64,000 bases of DNA from Siccirubricoccus phaeus (GTDB lineage Bacteria > Pseudomonadota > Alphaproteobacteria > Acetobacterales > Acetobacteraceae), in assembly GCF_008360935.1 (NCBI RefSeq), contig NZ_SRXO01000002.1:1-64000 (forward strand), given 5' to 3'. Shown here one piece after another: positions 33,284-43,020 of this stretch. The translations under genes were made by a program, and so were the position numbers. Numbering within the stretch: the first letter of the stretch is position 1; each line of letters starts with the position of its first letter. The notes under the pieces were generated by a model. It had not been told where the DNA came from, did no database searches, and saw only the letters and a program-made list of their open reading frames with translations.

Positions 33284-36214
33284 ATGGCCGATAAAAGCGA
33301 ACTCAAAGGCTATATACGATATCAACTGGCGCAACTTTCGGCCCGAAACGCGGAGCACGAGTTCGAGCGTCTGGCATTTGAAGTCGCCCGCAGGAGAATA
33401 GCGTCGAATTTGCTTCCGGCCACCGGGCCTGTGCAGGCTGGTGGGGATCAAGGTAGAGATTTTGAAAGCTATAGATCGTATTTAGCAGGCTCGGGCTTGC
33501 GAAGCGGCAGCGCTGTCGCAAAGATAGAAGGAGGAATCCTTGCCGGGGCGGTCACCATCAATAAGAAAATCCTTGGCAAGATAAAGTCGGATCTAAAGAC
33601 GATATTCGGTTCCGGCGAGCGACCGACCCGGGTGGTGTATTTTTGTGAAGCCAACCTGCCAGTGGCAAAACGACATATCTTAAAGGAATTCTGCAAAACG
33701 CAATATTCCGCCGGTCTGGACATCATCGATGGCGAGGCCATCGCGGATATGTTGGCTGATACGGATCTTCACTGGATCGCCGAAAGATACCTCGATATAC
33801 CGGCAAACATTTGGCCTGTCGCGGAGTATGATGCGGACTATCAGCAGCATCGGGAGCGGTGGCTTATCCAGACCAACACGCCCCAAAATTACGCAGACTT
33901 TTTGCAAATCAAAGAGGGTCTGCGTACAGCGACCTTCGAAGATGACGCGAAACGTGATCTGGCGCGGTGGATCGAAATTATGCGCAATTTTTTGGCGGAT
34001 GGTATGCCAGAGCGTCTGATTCAAAAGGCAAGATACGAGATTGCTGTAGGCGAACTACGTGGCCATGGGTCACTCGATCCTGCAATGGCAGAAATTTCCA
34101 GCTTCTTTGAAGCGATTACGCCGATGCGTCCTGCTGTCGAACTCCTTGATGCGGCGGTACTTGCTAATTACGCCTTCGGTTCAAGATTAAATGGCCAAAG
34201 CGCGTTGAGTGAGCAGCAGGTCGCGGACTGGCTGAATAAGACGGAAGATGCATTGAAAGAAGCTCTCGATCAGGCACCGGTCGGAAGTGAGAAATGCATG
34301 TTGCTCGAAGGATGGGCAATGCTTGCAATCCTGCCGCGCCCTGGCGAAACAGATCGTTTGCCAGGCATGGAGCGTTTTTTCGAAAGGTGGGGGGCTCTGC
34401 TCAATGAAATTGCTCATCAACCGCTCTTCCCAGTGTCAAGCATAGCAAAGATATTTGAGGCGCTCATCGATTTCATCGAGCTTTCTGATCGGATGAAGGC
34501 GCTCCTGGATAAAATTGATGGTTTGGTTGCCGAGCGAGCGGGCAAAGCGGCCGCAGCGGATGCGGCTCGACGTAGAGCGCTCCTGCATCTGAAGTCAGAC
34601 AGAAAAATTGCCGCGATCGACGAACTGCATAGAATGAAAAGCGAGTCATTCACTGGCGAGCATGTTAGAGGAGCCATCCTGTCAATGCTCCTCCTGAGCC
34701 AGTGCTATGAGGACTTGGGTCTCCATATTGCCGCAAGGCATTACGCTTCGGCGGCGCTCTTTTTGGCACTCCACGTAGAAGATGAAGAAATAAAGTCATA
34801 TATCGGCACAGCATTGTTCCGCATTTCGGATACATTCTATGTGGCAGGCGAGGGGGCTACGTATCTGTACAGTATATCGACGGCGCTAATCGCACATCAC
34901 AACGTCGCTTCCGACCCGCATGACTGGACAAAGCATTATAAAGTCCAACGCTCGATCGCACATGCTACTATTTTGCGTGCGATTGCGCGAAGATTAACCC
35001 CAGCTATATTGTCTACAATTGATCAAGCAATCGCGCAATGGCCCTTGCCACCGCACGAGCTTGACGCATTTCGTTCTCTCTCGGAGGCGGAGCCGTGGAG
35101 TAGCATGGCTGAGACAGACATTCTGGCTCAAATCTCAGAAAATATTGGTCAGCATCCCTTTGGTGATTTTGGGAAAATTAGGTCGGTGCGTTGGTCAGCC
35201 TTTGGAATATTGTGGGAAGTTAAATCCGCGCCGGAACGGGCCGTTTGGACGGCGGCACTTGAGGTCGCTGCTTCCCTCCAGATCGCGCAAGTTGAGCTAG
35301 CCGACGTTGATATGCTCATTATTCCATCTAAAGTTGTTGTAAACGTCGAGCTATCAGCTTTAGCCAAACCCTCGTGCGTTCAACAGCCCGATAATGGCGC
35401 GTTGATTTGGTCAGTGAAAATGCCGAATGATACTAAAACTCGTACAATGGAATATCAGGCCGCACTCGTGGGAGTGCTATTTTCGGTTATGGAGCGAGCT
35501 TCGGCACTTCCATCGGATAAAATCAGCGAAATCTTCGTAAAGAAGCTGGATCGTGGTTTGCCTAGCCGCCTATCATTCGTAAGGCCCATGAGGGAACTGC
35601 TGGAGTTAGCGCAGCCAGAAGGGCTTGATATGGCTGTGCTAGCGGCACAAGAACGGCCCTCTCTAAGTTTGGATATCCTACCGTTAGAGAATGACGAGCT
35701 TGGATGGCGGGACGGCCCCGGTCCCGGATATTCCGTTGAAAAGGCGCGCGAATATATTGGAAACCGCTATAAAGTGATGATTGGCGGGCTTCGATTAACT
35801 CTGCCAAGAATGCTTGCTGATAACCGCTGCCGCAATCTTATAAGCAAGCTTCGGAAAGAGGGATGTTTGGACTGGCATTTACTAAATGTCATCTACAATA
35901 TCGTTGGGCAATGGCAAGTTGAAAAAATGGGCTTTTCATATCAGGCGTCGCCAGAAAAAATGAAAAAAGCGCTTATGGACCGCATGTGGCGCGATGAGTC
36001 AGATAGTGATCCAATATTCGACTTGTCTGTTTTCGCAGAGGATAGAATTAAGATGCAGCTCCAAATGTTGCCTGCAATAGTATTCTCCACTTGGCGGCTG
36101 GCTAATCATCGTCAAACGCCCGATTTTTCTGCAATGAAAAAGCTGCTTGATGCGCGGTACGGACATTCAACCGACGACGTCGATCACATTGATCCTTTTG
36201 CATATGGTTCGTGA
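33284..36214 (+). CDS. PD-(D/E)xK-type nuclease fused to a long helical repeat region
   Basis: The product is about 976 residues; GTG at 33,272 is an alternative start. The N-terminal ~170 residues look like a restriction-endonuclease-like domain: EFERLAFEVARRRIASNLLP, then GGDQGRDFES (acidic residues about 55-61), a later TINKK, and RVVYFCEANLPVAKRHIL. DIIDGEAIADMLADTD and WIAERYL follow. The middle is TPR-like helical (RGAILSMLLLSQCYEDLGLH, HYASAALFLALHV), and the C-terminal ~300 residues are unrecognised. Similar nuclease-plus-repeat designs occur in antiviral effectors. Codon use is lower in GC than the mobilization genes. An antiphage role is inference. Confidence 0.78.
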   Translation: MADKSELKGYIRYQLAQLSARNAEHEFERLAFEVARRRIASNLLPATGPVQAGGDQGRDFESYRSYLAGSGLRSGSAVAKIEGGILAGAVTINKKILGKIKSDLKTIFGSGERPTRVVYFCEANLPVAKRHILKEFCKTQYSAGLDIIDGEAIADMLADTDLHWIAERYLDIPANIWPVAEYDADYQQHRERWLIQTNTPQNYADFLQIKEGLRTATFEDDAKRDLARWIEIMRNFLADGMPERLIQKARYEIAVGELRGHGSLDPAMAEISSFFEAITPMRPAVELLDAAVLANYAFGSRLNGQSALSEQQVADWLNKTEDALKEALDQAPVGSEKCMLLEGWAMLAILPRPGETDRLPGMERFFERWGALLNEIAHQPLFPVSSIAKIFEALIDFIELSDRMKALLDKIDGLVAERAGKAAAADAARRRALLHLKSDRKIAAIDELHRMKSESFTGEHVRGAILSMLLLSQCYEDLGLHIAARHYASAALFLALHVEDEEIKSYIGTALFRISDTFYVAGEGATYLYSISTALIAHHNVASDPHDWTKHYKVQRSIAHATILRAIARRLTPAILSTIDQAIAQWPLPPHELDAFRSLSEAEPWSSMAETDILAQISENIGQHPFGDFGKIRSVRWSAFGILWEVKSAPERAVWTAALEVAASLQIAQVELADVDMLIIPSKVVVNVELSALAKPSCVQQPDNGALIWSVKMPNDTKTRTMEYQAALVGVLFSVMERASALPSDKISEIFVKKLDRGLPSRLSFVRPMRELLELAQPEGLDMAVLAAQERPSLSLDILPLENDELGWRDGPGPGYSVEKAREYIGNRYKVMIGGLRLTLPRMLADNRCRNLISKLRKEGCLDWHLLNVIYNIVGQWQVEKMGFSYQASPEKMKKALMDRMWRDESDSDPIFDLSVFAEDRIKMQLQMLPAIVFSTWRLANHRQTPDFSAMKKLLDARYGHSTDDVDHIDPFAYGS

Positions 36215-36335
36215 CCCTTTGAAAACGCTCGCCACAATAACTCGTCTCGATAATCCGCCCGCCATTGCAGGGCACGTTGTTGTAAATGACCAATTTGAGC
36301 TGATGAAGTTGAGCAAAGTGGCTTGCCGAGCAGTT

Positions 36336-37613
36336 TCAGAAATCGGGTGTAAGACCTCGACGGCGCAGAGGTCGCCTAGTTGGATCGTCTATAACCCGGA
36401 TTTCTGGCTTTGCAAATTTTTGCCGCTTCGATGTTTCCAACGTTGCCAAATTGCGTTCCATACGATCCCGATGCGTCACAATTTGCCGTTGGAGCGCACG
36501 GCGCTCTGCTAGCTGGCGATCAACTAGCGCTTGGTGCTCGGCAGCATCCCGCCGCTTTGATGCAAAGAAGTCTGCTTCATTCGCACGGGCGATCGTGGCG
36601 TGCCGGCCGATCAGCCGATCCCACAATCCTTTTAAGCCGCTTCGAAACCGTTCCGAGCGCGTTCGCGCCTCGGCCATTTCCCTTGCTGCCTGTAACTCCC
36701 TTAGCATCGCGCGCTCGTCGCGTTGCCAGGTTACCAGACGCTTCTTCTGCTCTAGCAGGCCCAAACGTGCAGTTTCGAACTCTCCTTTGATCTCGGCTGC
36801 AAAGGATGCGAGTTTTTCCGCAACCTTGTCCTTTAGATGGCGCTTCCTCTCGTCAACGCTTGGCAAGCTTACTGGATCGCCAAGGCGCTTCGAAAGATCC
36901 TTTGCCCGTATTCCGCTCCACCGCGAGAAAGAGTAAACTTCGCCGAGATAGTCAACCGCTACAAAGCCGCGCCGATCACCTTGGGCTAGGTAGTACCCAC
37001 GTGCTTCGAGCGCTTGGATAAAAGCCTGCCGAGAATCGGACGTTGCCCAGCTATCCTGAAACGCGGCTTTGATGCCTGCGGCATCGCGGCTAATGCGCTT
37101 GGCTTGCTGCCATTCATCGCGGGTAAAATTGAGCGGATTGCGCTCTTCGCTATTGACGAGGCCAACTGGCATTTTCCAACCGTTCTCGATATACAGCTCT
37201 CGCGATAACTCCCGCAGCTTCAGTTTGAAGTGTGCCATGTTGACGGCGCGAAGGTCATCGGCGCGAATGCGCGACCAAACGCAGTGTGCGTGCCGACGCC
37301 CATTCTTCTCATGAAAGACGATCACGCGCGGCTGGCCAGATAGTCCGATGCGGCGCTCAAGCTCATCAATGGTAGCTTCGAATGTGGCGACGCTGACCTT
37401 CTCCTCCTGGGGCGGGCTGAAGCTGACGGAGAAAAGGTATTGCGTGCATTTCGTACCACGGCTGATCGCATAGGCTTCCCGAAGGGCACCCTTTAGGTCG
37501 TCGGCCGCGAAACCACGTATCTGGTGCAGCTCGACATGGTCGTTTTCATCGTCACGGAGAAGATGCACGGCGAGCTGTTTTCCGCCGGCACGCTGACTGG
37601 CTTTGAGGATCAT
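36336..37613 (-). CDS. Relaxase / mobilization nuclease
   Basis: The frame is open to 37,682, but ATG 37,613 (MILKASQRAGGKQLAVHLLR) overlaps the mobC-like stop by 4 bp and gives the usual N-terminus (425 residues). The three-His metal site is FHEKNGRRHAHCVW (His101, 108, 110). The C-terminal half is long, basic and coiled coil (EQKKRLVTWQRDERAMLREL). It should nick the origin of transfer and pilot the strand. I do not see a conserved N-terminal Tyr of the VirD2 kind, so the nucleophile is unclear. Partner of the coupling protein at the other end of the element. Confidence 0.88.
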   Translation of the reverse strand: MILKASQRAGGKQLAVHLLRDDENDHVELHQIRGFAADDLKGALREAYAISRGTKCTQYLFSVSFSPPQEEKVSVATFEATIDELERRIGLSGQPRVIVFHEKNGRRHAHCVWSRIRADDLRAVNMAHFKLKLRELSRELYIENGWKMPVGLVNSEERNPLNFTRDEWQQAKRISRDAAGIKAAFQDSWATSDSRQAFIQALEARGYYLAQGDRRGFVAVDYLGEVYSFSRWSGIRAKDLSKRLGDPVSLPSVDERKRHLKDKVAEKLASFAAEIKGEFETARLGLLEQKKRLVTWQRDERAMLRELQAAREMAEARTRSERFRSGLKGLWDRLIGRHATIARANEADFFASKRRDAAEHQALVDRQLAERRALQRQIVTHRDRMERNLATLETSKRQKFAKPEIRVIDDPTRRPLRRRGLTPDF

Positions 37614-37987
37614 GGAACTCGATCCTCTTTGAGCCCCGTCGCGCGTATGAGCTCGGCGCGAAGCTCGACAATCGCATCGCAACTCGACTTGATGGCGCCT
37701 TCAACTTCCGGCGTCACCGGCAAAGCCCCGATTTTTGCGGCATAAGCGAGCTCACGAAGACTCGGGCCGAGGTCGGACGCACCTAGCCGGGCGAGGATAT
37801 GCGCGAGGTCACGTGTGGCGGGTGCCGGGGTCTTAGCGTTCCTCGCCTTGGCGGCAATGCCGAAGAGGCACGCCCGAATATAGTCGCTCAGGGTTCGCGA
37901 CCCCGCCCGTCCGGTAAGCTCGTCGCGCTCCGCGTCCGTCAACCGGATCGAGATCGGTGTTGTCTTCGGCTTCCTTGGCTTGCCCAT
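37610..37987 (-). CDS. MobC-like relaxosome accessory protein
   Basis: This 125-residue protein begins with PISIRLTDAERDELTGRAGS and TLSDYIRACLFG, a ribbon-helix-helix-like DNA-binding segment followed by the helix typical of plasmid mobilization MobC proteins. The stop overlaps the relaxase ATG (ATGA), so both are made together. It would bind near the origin of transfer and assist nicking. An origin of transfer would be expected upstream (about 37,990-38,120), but I see no clear inverted repeat there. Confidence 0.82.
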   Translation of the reverse strand: MGKPRKPKTTPISIRLTDAERDELTGRAGSRTLSDYIRACLFGIAAKARNAKTPAPATRDLAHILARLGASDLGPSLRELAYAAKIGALPVTPEVEGAIKSSCDAIVELRAELIRATGLKEDRVP

Positions 37988-38954
37988 CGATTCCCGCAGT
38001 GAGAACCGAACAGATCGCAGACGAGATCAAGGATGCCGGAGACGACCGGCAGGCTCAGATGCTCGCCGGCTTCGGTCCGATGTCCCAGGCTACGTGAATG
38101 AAGCGGCGCTTAGTTCGCCTCCCCGCATCCCTCGCTCCGCCCAACCAGCGCAAGCGCCCCGACGACATCGCCGGGCCACTCAGCAATTCCAGGACCGGGC
38201 GCCAGGCGTAAGGGCCGAACACCCGCAGCCCGCCGGATGGGCTCATGCCGTGCGCTACGGAAGAAAAGCCCGGCACGAGGCGCGACCGAAAGATGAGTCC
38301 CGAATCCTCGCCTGCTATTCAGCAGCAGCGCATCGTGCTCGGCCAGCACGGCAGCGCCTAGGCATCATCGGGCGGCGTGGTAGGGGGCGAGCATGGCGGC
38401 CACCCGGAGCTGCGTTAAGGGCCACATCAAACCGCCCGAGGTATCGACACCGATCACCACCACCGGCCCCCGGCACAGTCAGGCCGTGCTCTCTGCTGCG
38501 ACTATCGCAATGAAATGCCGTGGTGCAGTCGATGGCCCGAATGCCGCGCTTGCCGAGTTCCTCTCGCATGAGGCAGGTACCTGCGTGCCAAGATGCCCGG
38601 CCCTGGAATGACGCAGCACAGCGGGGTTCGCGGAGCTCGGTGCTTCCACCAGCCAGCTCGCCTGCGCAGCCACCTCCCGACGCGAACCGAATTCGGAGGA
38701 TTCGCCCAGCCGGGACAACCACCTGGTGGACGACCTGTCGCGGCAAGCAGGGTTGGGCGAGGCATCGCGACCGGCCAGGCCACACATCCTCGCACCATCC
38801 GGTCCTGAGCAAAACTTTGCATTGACCTGCAGAAGGCCTGAACACTAGCGTCCGCTGCCAAGGACGATCGCGGGACATGGCATCACCGCGACCAGGGAGG
38901 ACGACGCCGAATGGCGCTGGACACGCTCGGCGCAGCCTTGCCCGGAGCAAGCTG
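37988..38954. other. Right junction of the element; no supported gene
   Basis: About 970 bp of GC-rich DNA between the mobC-like gene and the ABC permease. Several overlapping frames exist, but none has a convincing start or product. A minus-strand run at about 38,395-38,470 (VVVIGVDTSGGLMWPLTQLR) looks like a decayed gene fragment. The best candidate right boundary is 38,120-38,130. The first half probably belongs to the element and the second half to the chromosome. Confidence 0.45.
38120..38130. other. Candidate right attachment site
   Basis: TCCCCGCATCC here is identical to positions 117-127, the 3' end of tRNA-fMet including the odd T discriminator. It lies about 130 bp beyond the last mobilization gene, where the right end of the element is expected. 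The match is only 11 bp, so chance is possible. Confidence 0.35.
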
Positions 38955-39911
38955 ATGGCCGCCTACATCCTCCGGCGCCTGCTGTTCGGCGCGCTGACGG
39001 TGCTCGGCGTGTCCATCGTCGTGTTCGTCATCATGCGCATCCTGCCCGGCGATCCGCTGATCGCCATCTTCGGCGCCGATGGCTACACGCGGCTCAGCGA
39101 CGAGCAGCGCGCCCACTACATGGCCGAGCTCGGCCTCAGCGACCCGCTGCCGCTGCAATACCTGCGCTGGGTGATGGACATCCTGCGCGGCGATCTCGGC
39201 CATTCCTTCTTCCGATCCGAGAGCGTGGCCGAGATGATCCTGCGCCGCGGCCCGCTGACCGCGCAGATCGCCTTCCTTTCGGTCCTGCTGTCCTGGCTGG
39301 TCGGTATCCCGGTCGCGGTCATCAGCGCGCTGCGGCCCAACAGCCTCGGCGACAACATCGCCCGCTTCCTCAGCATCCTGTTCCTCGCCGTGCCGGGCTT
39401 CTGGCTGGGCATGCTGGTGGTGCTCGGCCTGCTCTTCGCCTTCGGCTACCGCGCGCCGCTGACCGGCGCCTCCTTGCTGAGCGATCCCTGGACGACCCTG
39501 CAGATGATCATCGGCCCGGCCGTGGTGCTGGGGCTCGGCCAGGCCGCCTATATCAGCCGCATGGCGCGCTCCAGCCTGCTGGAGGTGATCCGCGAGGATT
39601 ACGTGCGCACCGCCAGGGCCAAAGGCCTGAACGGCCGGGCCGTCATCAGCCTGCATGCGCTGCCGAATGCGCTGCTGCCGGTCATCACCTTGTCCGGCGT
39701 GCTGCTCGGCTTCGTGCTTGCCGGCTCCATCCCGGTGGAGCGGGCCTTCGGCACGCCCGGGCTTGGCTCGGCCATGTTCGCCGCGGTCAGCGAGCGCGAC
39801 ATCTTCGTCATGCAGAATCTGGTCTTCCTCTACGCCATCGTCTTCGTCGCGCTGAACATCATGATCGACATCCTGATCGCCTGGCTCGACCCGAGGATCC
39901 GCTTCCGATGA
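38955..39911 (+). CDS. ABC peptide/nickel-type permease, DppB-like
   Basis: This 318-residue inner-membrane permease has an ATG preceded by GGAG. The N-terminal helix is LRRLLFGALTVLGVSIVVFV and the early loop ILPGDPL is typical of the DppB/OppB family. A BPD_transp_1 domain follows with the EAA-type loop REDYVRTARAKGLNGRAVI. It overlaps the dppC-like gene by 4 bp. With the divergent ATPase pair and the solute-binding protein at 43,021 it forms an oligopeptide-type importer. The substrate is not determined. Confidence 0.93.
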   Translation: MAAYILRRLLFGALTVLGVSIVVFVIMRILPGDPLIAIFGADGYTRLSDEQRAHYMAELGLSDPLPLQYLRWVMDILRGDLGHSFFRSESVAEMILRRGPLTAQIAFLSVLLSWLVGIPVAVISALRPNSLGDNIARFLSILFLAVPGFWLGMLVVLGLLFAFGYRAPLTGASLLSDPWTTLQMIIGPAVVLGLGQAAYISRMARSSLLEVIREDYVRTARAKGLNGRAVISLHALPNALLPVITLSGVLLGFVLAGSIPVERAFGTPGLGSAMFAAVSERDIFVMQNLVFLYAIVFVALNIMIDILIAWLDPRIRFR

Positions 39912-40813
39912 GCGTCACCCAGCCGGCCGCCGCCATCGCCACGCCGCCCGAGCCAGGATTGCTGCGCCGCATCGGCTTCGCCCTGGCGAAGTTCGCCCGC
40001 CGCTCGCCGCTCTCCGCCTTTTGGGGAATCGTCGCTGCTGCCATCGTGCTGGTGGCGGTCTTCGCCCCGCTGATCGCGCCGCAGGACCCGCTGATGGCGA
40101 ATTTCCGCCAGATGGGAAAGCCTCCTGGCGAGGCCGGCCTGTTCGGCACCGACCAGGTGGGGCGCGACGTGTTCAGCCGCGTCATCCATGGCAGCCAGAC
40201 CTCCCTGACCGTCGCCGCCGCCGCCGTGCTGCTCGGCACCACCTCCGGCGCGCTGTGGGGGCTGGCCTGCGGCTTCTTCGGCGGGCGCTTCGACAATTAC
40301 AGCCAGCGCGCCATGGAGTTCATGCAGTCCTTTCCCGATTTGATCCTGGCGATGGCCATCGCAATGGCGCTCGGCGCCGGGACCGGCACGGTGATCGTCG
40401 CCATCGCCATCACCCGCATCCCCTTCGGCGGGCGCGTCATCCGCTCCGTGGTGCTGTCGGTGAAGGAGATGCCCTTCGTCGAGGCGGCGCGCGGGCTCGG
40501 CGCTTCCAGCCGCCGGCTGATGCTGCGGCACATCCTGCCGCAATGCGTCGCGCCCTACCTGATCCTGGCGACCGCGCATCTCGGCGTCGCCATCATCATC
40601 GAGGCGTCGCTCGGCTTCCTCGGCGTCGGCATCCCGCCGCCGACGCCCACCTGGGGCAACATGCTGGCCGACAGCCTGAATGCCGGGCTGGTGCCGCCCT
40701 GGTGGCTGGTGCTGTTCCCCGGGCTGGCCATCACCCTGACGGTGCTGGCCTTCAACCTGCTGGGCGACGGCATTCGCGACATGCTGGACCCGCGGCTGCG
40801 CGGCTCCGTCTAG
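39908..40813 (+). CDS. ABC peptide/nickel-type permease, DppC-like
   Basis: This 301-residue permease has the OppC N-terminal segment ([20 protein letters not shown], then APQDP and [16 protein letters not shown]). The EAA loop is [20 protein letters not shown], and the end is the typical DPRLRGSV. Translation is coupled to the dppB-like gene (ATGA overlap). Its TAG stop overlaps the stop of the oppositely oriented ATPase gene in a shared CTAG. Confidence 0.93.
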   Translation: MSVTQPAAAIATPPEPGLLRRIGFALAKFARRSPLSAFWGIVAAAIVLVAVFAPLIAPQDPLMANFRQMGKPPGEAGLFGTDQVGRDVFSRVIHGSQTSLTVAAAAVLLGTTSGALWGLACGFFGGRFDNYSQRAMEFMQSFPDLILAMAIAMALGAGTGTVIVAIAITRIPFGGRVIRSVVLSVKEMPFVEAARGLGASSRRLMLRHILPQCVAPYLILATAHLGVAIIIEASLGFLGVGIPPPTPTWGNMLADSLNAGLVPPWWLVLFPGLAITLTVLAFNLLGDGIRDMLDPRLRGSV

Positions 40814-41816
40814 TTGGGTCGCGCCAAGGGCAGGGTTGGCCCGGCCTCGTGCAGATGGCAGGCGACCAGATGGCCCTCGCGCACCGCGTGCAGCGCCGGT
40901 GCCTCGCTGCGGCAGCGTGCATGCACATAGGGGCAGCGGGTGTGGAAGTGGCAGCCGCTCGGCCGATTCACCGGGCTGGGCACGTCGCCGGAGAGCACCA
41001 CCCGCTTGCGCCCGCGCGCCGAGACCTTGGCGATCGGCACGGCGGAGAGCAGCGCCTCGGTATAGGGATGCAGCGGCGTCTCGAACAGGCTGCGGCGGTC
41101 AGTCAGCTCGACGATGCGGCCGAGATACATGACGGCGACGCGGTGGCTGATATGCTCGACCACCGCCAGATCATGCGCGACGAAGAGGTAGGAGAGGCCG
41201 AGTTCCTCCTGCAAATCGGTCAGCAGGTTGATGATCTGTGCCTGGATCGAGACATCGAGCGCCGAGACCGGCTCGTCGCAGACGATCAGTGCCGGGCTCA
41301 GCGCCAGGGCCCGGGCGATGCCGATGCGCTGGCGCTGGCCGCCGGAGAATTCATGCGGATAGGCGAGGCGCTGCTCCGGCCGCAACCCCACGCGCTCGAA
41401 GAGCTGCGCTACCCGCTCCCGCCGCTCCGTGCGGCCGCCGATGCGGTGGATGACCAGCGGCTCCTCGACGATCTCGCCGGCGGTCATGCGCGGGTTGAGC
41501 GAAGCGTAGGGGTCCTGCTGGATCATCTGCATGCTGCGGCGGTAGGGCAGCATGGCCGGGCCGTCGAGGCTGGTGATGTCGTCGCCGCGGAAGCGGATCT
41601 CGCCCTGGCTCGGCTGCACCAGCCGCAGCAGGGTCCGCCCCGCCGTGGATTTGCCGCAGCCGCTCTCCCCCACCAGCCCCAGCGTTTCCCCTGCGGCGAT
41701 CGTGAAGGAGATGCCGTCGACCGCATGCACCTGGCCGCTGCCGGCGCCGAACAGCCCGCGCCGGACGGGAAAATGCTTCTGCAGGTCGCGCACCTCGACC
41801 AGCGGCGTCGCTTCGC

Positions 41817-41820
<4 letters not shown>
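40810..41820 (-). CDS. ABC ATPase, DppF/OppF-like
   Basis: This 336-residue ATPase has Walker [10 protein letters not shown], signature [15 protein letters not shown], Walker [14 protein letters not shown] and the C-terminal oligopeptide/dipeptide domain with a Cys pattern ([14 protein letters not shown]) as in OppF. The frame extends to 41,913, but ATG 41,820 overlaps the upstream stop (ATGA) and starts [14 protein letters not shown]. It energises the importer formed with the permeases, towards which it is convergent. Confidence 0.93.
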
Positions 41821-42881
<1,061 letters not shown>

Positions 42882-43020
42882 GGCGTGACTCCTCCCGGTG
42901 CCGGCGTATAGCCTGTTGCCGCGACGGTATCATTGTCGGTTGCCCGATCTCAACGGCGATCGGCGGGCGCCGTCGCCGGCAGATGCACATAACGCGCACG
43001 CCGGCCGCAGGGAGGACAGA

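Noticed and set aside
38110-38950. Several frames in the right junction region
   Set aside because: They overlap in several frames, none has a ribosome site or family resemblance; at most they are decayed fragments.
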